In this document: positions 1-3,554 of the stretch, in pieces
Position numbering within the stretch: position 1 is the stretch's first letter
How the letters are laid out: every line of letters starts with the position of its first letter
Assembly: GCA_013329295.1 (NCBI GenBank)
Contig: DUKP01000178.1
Location: 1-5,209, forward strand
Direction of reading: 5' to 3'
Length of the DNA stretch: 5,209 nt
Source: Candidatus Poseidoniaceae archaeon
GTDB lineage: Archaea > Thermoplasmatota > Poseidoniia > Poseidoniales > Poseidoniaceae
Translations under genes and position numbers: made by a program
The notes under the pieces: model-generated
Told to the model about the DNA's origin: nothing
The model's database searches: none
The model's input: the letters and a program-made list of their open reading frames with translations, nothing else

Positions 1-1
1 A

Positions 2-85
2 TTGCAATATGTGACCGATAATTTCCCTCCTGAACAGCAAGATTGGCAAATTTCTAACAACCCAAGCCCGGGAATCATTGAGTAG
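2..85 (+). CDS. C-terminal end of an unidentified upstream gene (partial)
   Basis: An open frame enters from the left edge and gives 27 residues, ending PSPGIIE before the TAG at 83-85. The other two forward frames hit stops at once (TAA at 19-21, TGA at 13-15), so this is the only forward frame that could carry a gene into the window. The visible residues are polar and proline-rich and hold no motif I can recognise, so no function is proposed. It ends 73 bases before the KaiC-like gene on the same strand. The frame is short enough to be open by chance. Confidence 0.4.
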   Translation: MQYVTDNFPPEQQDWQISNNPSPGIIE

Positions 86-98
86 TATTAATTTGCCA

Positions 99-104
99 TT
101 TAAT
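99..104 (+). promoter_or_regulatory. Possible TATA box for the KaiC-like operon
   Basis: The 73-base gap before the KaiC-like genes contains TTTAAT in an AT-rich stretch. An archaeal TATA box here would place transcription start around base 125, giving a leader of roughly 30 bases that contains the weak Shine-Dalgarno AGGGGT at 143-148. This is a pattern match only. AT-rich spacers offer such matches readily, and read-through from the upstream gene is equally possible. Confidence 0.22.
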
Positions 105-158
105 GCATTCAATAATCGGATGCTTCATGAACCTGCGTGATTTAGGGGTAATGTTCCC

Positions 159-941
159 ATGCAGCCAGTTGCCATGTATTCTCGTGATAGATGTGTTACT
201 GGTGTTCATGGTCTTGATGAGATACTTAGGGGTGGAATACCTTACGGTTCGACAGTGTTGGCCGCAGGTACTTGTGGTTCTGGAAAAACTACATTGGGAA
301 TGGAATTCTTAGTCAGAGGAGCTAATGCTGGTGAAGCATGTGCACATTTTACTGCGACAGAACCATCAGTAAAATTGCTAGAAAATATACGTCAATTTGC
401 ATTTTTCGATATGAACATGGTAGATACTGGATTAATCAACGTATTCGATATGGATGTTCTATATTCTTGGCTAGGTTTGGAAAAATCAACTTTTGATTTA
501 GAAGATGTTCATTCACTAATCAAATCAATCGTAGATATTGTAAATACAATTGGAGTAACAAGATTAGTTATTGATTCGGTAACTACATTATGTTACAAAA
601 TTAAATCAGAACAGTTGATAAGAGATTTCCTGTTCACTCTTGGTAAGAAATTAGCCACACTGGGTTGTACTACCATTCTGATTGCAGAGATTACTTCAGC
701 AACTGAAAATGCTCACTGGTCTTCTTTTGGTGTAGAAGAAGCGATTTGTGATGGTATAATTGTTCTTGGCGATGTTGAAAGAATGGGTCATCTACTTAGG
801 TTCTTGCAAGTGGTTAAGATGCGAGGAACTCCTCATAGCAGGGCTAAGCATGCTATCGAATTGACACCTCTTGGTGTGATGCTGACACCTATGCTTAAGT
901 GGGGTGCAATAAGCGATAATGTAAATCGATGGGGTAGTTGA
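159..941 (+). CDS. KaiC/RAD55-like RecA-superfamily ATPase with intact P-loop
   Basis: This single-domain KaiC-like ATPase has 260 residues, the usual size of one KaiC domain. It shows the family's signals in order: the entry motif TGVHGLDEILRGGIPYG (14-30), Walker A GTCGSGKT (37-44), a candidate catalytic glutamate E68 in the segment HFTATEP, Walker B RLVIDS (135-140), and the trans-acting finger KMRGTPHS (220-227), which in KaiC rings reaches the neighbour's nucleotide. It should therefore bind and hydrolyse ATP and assemble into a ring. The cellular role is unknown; members of this family act in signalling, motility (FlaH) and gas-vesicle control (GvpD), and nothing here chooses among them. 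The ATG at 159 has AGGGGT ten bases upstream; the ATG at 174 is a later alternative that would lose only five residues. It heads a three-gene KaiC-like cluster, with one base between its stop and the next ATG. Confidence 0.9.
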   Translation: MQPVAMYSRDRCVTGVHGLDEILRGGIPYGSTVLAAGTCGSGKTTLGMEFLVRGANAGEACAHFTATEPSVKLLENIRQFAFFDMNMVDTGLINVFDMDVLYSWLGLEKSTFDLEDVHSLIKSIVDIVNTIGVTRLVIDSVTTLCYKIKSEQLIRDFLFTLGKKLATLGCTTILIAEITSATENAHWSSFGVEEAICDGIIVLGDVERMGHLLRFLQVVKMRGTPHSRAKHAIELTPLGVMLTPMLKWGAISDNVNRWGS

Positions 942-942
942 G

Positions 943-1527
943 ATGTTTGAATTAGACCAAGGAATTGCAGATCAGTTAACCGAGGTTTCACTAAACAGTT
1001 CAGTTCAAGTTAGGTGTGGCAACTCAAATTCATTTATGGTTACCGCAAGCACCTTGATTCCTCTATTACAAATGTTTGAGATGAAAGGAGTTTACATATC
1101 GGCTAGTCGTGGTGCTGCTGAGATAATTCAAGCATTCGAATCGGTAGGTATTGATGTTTCACAGATTCAATTCATTGACTTAGTCTCATCAGGAATTCTT
1201 GGTGGCACTAATGTCCCATATTCTAACGTACATTTTGTAGATAGTCCCATTATGCTTGAGTCGATATTACTTCGAACATTGTATATTTTGCAGACCAACC
1301 AATCAGAAAGAAATTTTGTCTTTGTAGATAGCGTGAATGCACTAGCGATTTACAATGACGATAGGATGCTTGCTGAATATCTGCACACTTTCATCAATAC
1401 ATTTAGACAACAGGAGGTTCTATCTGTTATTCTCAATGTACCAGACCAAACTCCGCCACTAGTCTTATCAAACTTAGATTTGTATTGTACCGATTTGGTT
1501 GACAGAGGTCAAGTAGTAATTCATTGA
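943..1527 (+). CDS. Degenerate KaiC-like protein without a P-loop
   Basis: A 194-residue protein that I read as a reduced RecA/KaiC fold. The segment VYISASRGAAEIIQAFESVG (50-69), followed by IDVSQIQFIDLVSS, matches the KaiC pattern of a beta strand, a helix holding the catalytic region, and a strand ending in ID. A Walker-B-like strand FVFVDSVNAL lies at 125-134. There is no GxxxxGKT/S: the corresponding N-terminal stretch reads VQVRCGNSNSFMVTAS (21-36). The C-terminal K-x-R finger is also missing; the protein stops soon after DLVDRGQVVIH. It is therefore unlikely to hydrolyse ATP and may be a structural or regulatory partner of the intact neighbour. It starts one base after that gene's stop, which implies translational coupling. 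The reading frame is clean, so it looks like a maintained protein rather than a decaying copy. The fold assignment is an inference from pattern and position. Confidence 0.72.
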   Translation: MFELDQGIADQLTEVSLNSSVQVRCGNSNSFMVTASTLIPLLQMFEMKGVYISASRGAAEIIQAFESVGIDVSQIQFIDLVSSGILGGTNVPYSNVHFVDSPIMLESILLRTLYILQTNQSERNFVFVDSVNALAIYNDDRMLAEYLHTFINTFRQQEVLSVILNVPDQTPPLVLSNLDLYCTDLVDRGQVVIH

Positions 1528-1529
1528 TG

Positions 1530-1535
1530 GGTGAT
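1530..1535 (+). promoter_or_regulatory. Shine-Dalgarno GGTGAT that decides the third KaiC-like start
   Basis: GGTGAT is complementary to the archaeal 16S 3' end (AUCACCUCC). It ends three bases before the ATG at 1539. Because it pairs with the inner part of the anti-Shine-Dalgarno, this equals a GGAGG core about seven bases away, which is near optimal. That favours 1539 over the ATG at 1527, which overlaps the previous stop (TGATG) but has GAGGT only about 17 bases upstream. Confidence 0.5.
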
Positions 1536-1538
1536 TAT

Positions 1539-2342
1539 ATGTCTAAAGAGATTCAATTTGACTCAGAAGATGAGGAGTTTTTCGGCTCAGTTGGATCATT
1601 TGGTGTTCCCAAGTTTGACAATGAAATGAGAGGAGGAGTGCCTCGTGGTTTCACAATGATTGCGTTTACAGAAACAGGTTCAGGTAGTGAGTTGTTTGCC
1701 AAGCAATTTGTATCTCCTGCCGAAGAGGCTGAAAATACCATTTACATCTCAACTAACGAAGGTCAGGCAGAAATAGTTCGGATTTTTCAGAAATATGACT
1801 GGCCACTGGATATCAATGTACGTACAATAGGAGAAGAGTATAATTCTAACGTTTTGGAAAAAGAGTTACTTGCTAGCAGGTATCGTTTGGAAGGTTTCCG
1901 TTTGGAGGATATTCAAAGGTTAGCTCAAACAAGATTTGTTGAAGAAAATAACCAAGATTATCTTACTGAGGTAACCAATGAAGTCATGGCGCTTGGACCC
2001 TACTTTAGAGCAGTTGTTGACAGTCTCGATTTCTTTTTGCAAAGAGACGATCCTACAAGAGTAGTTGCTATGGTTAGAATGCTTCAAGCACATGCACAAA
2101 TGTATCGAGGGTTGCTGTTTATTACTGTCTCAACCGATGGTCTTTCTCTAAGCATAAAACAAGAATTATCCTCTATTGCCGATATGGTATTGTCGTTTCA
2201 AGTTAGAACGATAGGTAGCGATTTCGAAACTTCAATGATGGTTTCAAAGTTTAGAAACGCACCTGAAAATTTGAAAATCTTGGTATTCAGAGTTACTCCG
2301 GAGGAAGGAATAACACCAGAAACCGTCGAGCGTATTGCTTGA
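1539..2342 (+). CDS. KaiC-like pseudo-ATPase with broken Walker A
   Basis: A 267-residue KaiC-like protein from the ATG at 1539; starting at 1527 would add four residues and overlap the upstream stop. It begins with an acidic tail (DSEDEEFF, 8-15), then the family entry pattern SFGVPKFDNEMRGGVPRG (20-37). Aligned with the intact paralog upstream, Walker A GTCGSGKT becomes TETGSGSE (44-51). The essential lysine is now S50 and the Mg-coordinating threonine is E51, so canonical ATP binding should be lost. E74 in YISTNEG sits at the usual catalytic-glutamate region and D161 in AVVDSLDF at Walker B. The C-terminal VSKFRNAP keeps the K-x-R finger that in KaiC rings acts on the neighbouring subunit. 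It also has an extended charged helical region at about 99-150. I infer a non-catalytic ring partner. It is the third gene of the cluster. Confidence 0.82.
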   Translation: MSKEIQFDSEDEEFFGSVGSFGVPKFDNEMRGGVPRGFTMIAFTETGSGSELFAKQFVSPAEEAENTIYISTNEGQAEIVRIFQKYDWPLDINVRTIGEEYNSNVLEKELLASRYRLEGFRLEDIQRLAQTRFVEENNQDYLTEVTNEVMALGPYFRAVVDSLDFFLQRDDPTRVVAMVRMLQAHAQMYRGLLFITVSTDGLSLSIKQELSSIADMVLSFQVRTIGSDFETSMMVSKFRNAPENLKILVFRVTPEEGITPETVERIA

Positions 2343-2375
2343 CAGTCAAACGATATGTCCAAAGAGGACGGGCTT

Positions 2376-2380
2376 GAGGA
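2376..2380 (+). promoter_or_regulatory. Ribosome binding site GAGGA for the methyltransferase
   Basis: GAGGA lies six bases before the ATG at 2387, in the 44-base gap after the third KaiC-like gene. The gap has no convincing terminator or TATA box, so the methyltransferase is probably translated from the same mRNA as the KaiC-like genes. Confidence 0.55.
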
Positions 2381-2386
2381 TAGAAC

Positions 2387-3133
2387 ATGGCAGGTCGCAG
2401 TGCAACAGGCGGTTATGATCCGTCTGGAATTGATTTGCATGAATGGGAAATTCTAGAATCACAATTGGAAGAATCTATTCCAAATTATGACCGTGTTAAT
2501 CGGTTGATGACTTTTGGTCAAGACTCTGTTTGGCGCAAAAATGTCCGCAATCATGCCAAAGCAGGTATGAAAGTATTAGAAGTTGGATGCGGACCTGGGT
2601 CCTTTGCCGAAGATATCGAGAATGTGGATTTGACTTGTTTAGATCCATCTGAAGAAATGCTCAAAGTTGCAAGAAAAAGAGTCGAAGCAGCTCGTAAATC
2701 AAGAGGAGAAGAGCCGGCTGAATATGTTCAAGCAATAGCGGAATCGATACCTTTGCCTGACAATACCTTTGATAGAGTATTTTGTTTGTTTTCATTTAGG
2801 GATTTTCAAGACAAAGAAAAAGGGTTACAGGAAATCTTACGAGTCTTGAAACCAGGCGGGCAATTGGTAATTTGTGATGCAGGTAAGGCCAATTGGTTAC
2901 ATGGATTGGCTGGTAGGATTTGGATGTCAACTGTGGTTCAATTGATGGCTAGGTATGTGACAAAGAAAAAAGACCATCCTTGGAAAGGATTAGCGAAAAC
3001 ATACTCACACTATGGCACTAATGGATATTATAGAAAATTGCTAAGAAATGTTGGCTTTGAAAGAGTGCAAGGAAGGCTGTTAATGCCCTTCGGCATGTCT
3101 AGCAGATTTAGGGGATGGAAGCCTAAAAATTAA
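2387..3133 (+). CDS. UbiE/MenG-like class I SAM-dependent methyltransferase
   Basis: A 248-residue class I (Rossmann-fold) methyltransferase, close to the usual 230-260 residues of the UbiE/MenG family. The family's N-terminal signature appears as NYDRVNRLMTFGQDSVWRK (33-51). Motif I, VLEVGCGPG (63-71), is the SAM-binding glycine loop. D86 in LTCLDPSEEML should hold the SAM ribose. FSFRDFQDKEKGLQEI (135-150) and RVLKPGGQLVICD then match the UbiE motifs usually written RN(V/I)TD and LKPGG. UbiE/MenG enzymes C-methylate the quinone ring in the last step of menaquinone or ubiquinone synthesis. That is the natural guess, but the usual Arg-Asn is Arg-Asp here (R138-D139) and no quinone genes are in view, so another small-molecule substrate is possible. 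It is cytosolic, with no signal peptide. The start is supported by GAGGA six bases upstream. Confidence 0.85.
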   Translation: MAGRSATGGYDPSGIDLHEWEILESQLEESIPNYDRVNRLMTFGQDSVWRKNVRNHAKAGMKVLEVGCGPGSFAEDIENVDLTCLDPSEEMLKVARKRVEAARKSRGEEPAEYVQAIAESIPLPDNTFDRVFCLFSFRDFQDKEKGLQEILRVLKPGGQLVICDAGKANWLHGLAGRIWMSTVVQLMARYVTKKKDHPWKGLAKTYSHYGTNGYYRKLLRNVGFERVQGRLLMPFGMSSRFRGWKPKN

Positions 3134-3167
3134 TTAGAAATTTAGAATTCTCAAAAAATAATATCGA

Positions 3168-3175
3168 TTTTAAAA
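3168..3175 (+). promoter_or_regulatory. Candidate archaeal TATA box for the ATP synthase operon
   Basis: TTTTAAAA is the core of a perfect 12-base palindrome, GATTTTAAAATC (3166-3177), in the AT-rich spacer after the methyltransferase. Archaeal spacing predicts transcription start near base 3198, giving a short leader of about 20-35 bases before subunit H. The position fits a new operon well. The match itself is simple AT sequence, so confidence is moderate. Confidence 0.42.
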
Positions 3176-3188
3176 TCATTACACTCAT

Positions 3189-3213
3189 AAACCCCCTTTA
3201 GTTGGAGTTTTTT
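3189..3213 (+). terminator. Weak hairpin and T6 tract between the two operons
   Basis: AAACCCC (3189-3195) can pair with GGAGTTT (3204-3210) with one mismatch and an 8-base loop, and the right arm runs into a T6 tract (3208-3213). This could end transcripts from the methyltransferase gene, since T-tracts are the main archaeal terminator signal. It overlaps the predicted start and leader of the next operon, and the stem is weak, so it may be incidental. Confidence 0.2.
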
Positions 3214-3215
3214 GT

Positions 3216-3222
3216 AGGTGAT
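3216..3222 (+). promoter_or_regulatory. AGGTGAT Shine-Dalgarno upstream of subunit H
   Basis: AGGTGAT matches the archaeal anti-Shine-Dalgarno and precedes a cluster of possible in-frame starts: GTG 3218, ATG 3221, GTG 3227 and ATG 3233. It cannot serve 3218 or 3221, which it overlaps. It is ideally spaced for GTG 3227 and acceptable though long for ATG 3233. The start of subunit H is therefore uncertain by up to five codons. Confidence 0.4.
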
Positions 3223-3232
3223 GGCAGTGGCA

Positions 3233-3544
3233 ATGTCAGATGTCTTAAGAAAAATCAAACAAACAGAAAGAGAGGCGGCCCGTCAACTGTCTGATGCTAA
3301 AGATGAAGCATCTAAAATCGTTACAGATGCACGTAAAAAATCAGCAGAATTGCTATCCAAGGCATCCGAAGAATCAGTTTCTAATACTCAGGCAACTTTG
3401 GATTCTGCAAGAGAAGAGGCATCTAAATCAGCAGATAAAGTGCTCAAAGAAGGTTCAAAAACAGTAGATTCAATAAGTGCTACGGCAAATAAAAATGAAT
3501 CAAAAGCGGTAGATCATATCCTCAAAACGATGTCTTCATTGTAG
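3233..3544 (+). CDS. atpH: V/A-type ATP synthase subunit H (peripheral stalk)
   Basis: A 103-residue, almost entirely helical protein rich in Ala, Lys, Glu and Ser, with no glycine-rich fold motif. It starts MSDVLRKIKQTEREAARQ, the usual opening of archaeal subunit H (a short anchor, then a long coiled coil). It continues with quasi-repeated blocks such as DAKDEASKIV (from about 23), DARKKSAELL and SAREEASKSA, consistent with the right-handed coiled coil of the E-H (E-G) stalk. It pairs with subunit E to form the stator that links the A1 head to subunit I and resists rotation. It lies 10 bases before subunit I, the canonical H-I order of archaeal ATP synthase operons, which is strong support given how little sequence specificity coiled coils offer. 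In-frame upstream starts at 3227, 3221 and 3218 would add two to five residues. Confidence 0.82.
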   Translation: MSDVLRKIKQTEREAARQLSDAKDEASKIVTDARKKSAELLSKASEESVSNTQATLDSAREEASKSADKVLKEGSKTVDSISATANKNESKAVDHILKTMSSL

Positions 3545-3547
3545 GTG
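3543..3547 (+). promoter_or_regulatory. Ribosome binding site AGGTG for subunit I
   Basis: AGGTG overlaps the TAG stop of subunit H and ends seven bases before the ATG at 3555. It supports that start over the internal ATG at 3573 and ties translation of subunit I to that of subunit H. Confidence 0.55.
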
Positions 3548-3554
3548 TTAATCA

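Noticed and set aside
103..312. Open frame of 69 codons overlapping the first KaiC-like gene
   Set aside because: It is in another frame of a gene with clear KaiC motifs, is rich in Cys, Leu and Val without a pattern, and shows no family signal.
159..941. Archaellum protein FlaH or gas-vesicle regulator GvpD as the identity of the first KaiC-like gene
   Set aside because: Both belong to the same superfamily, but no archaellum or gas-vesicle gene is nearby and no family-specific motif is visible, so a generic KaiC-like call is safer.
1524..1526. TTG as the start of the third KaiC-like gene
   Set aside because: It directly abuts an ATG, with no Shine-Dalgarno at a suitable distance; 1527 and 1539 are both better.
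1553..1741. Minus-strand open frame of 62 codons
   Set aside because: It lies wholly antisense to the third KaiC-like gene and has low-complexity Ser/Pro composition typical of a shadow frame.
2198..2440. Minus-strand open frame of 80 codons
   Set aside because: It spans the end of one well-supported gene and the start of the next on the opposite strand, with no motif or ribosome binding site worth noting.
2355..2456. ATG at 2355 opening a 33-codon frame (MSKEDGLEDRTWQ...)
   Set aside because: It overlaps the methyltransferase start out of frame, has no good ribosome binding site and ends without any recognisable feature.
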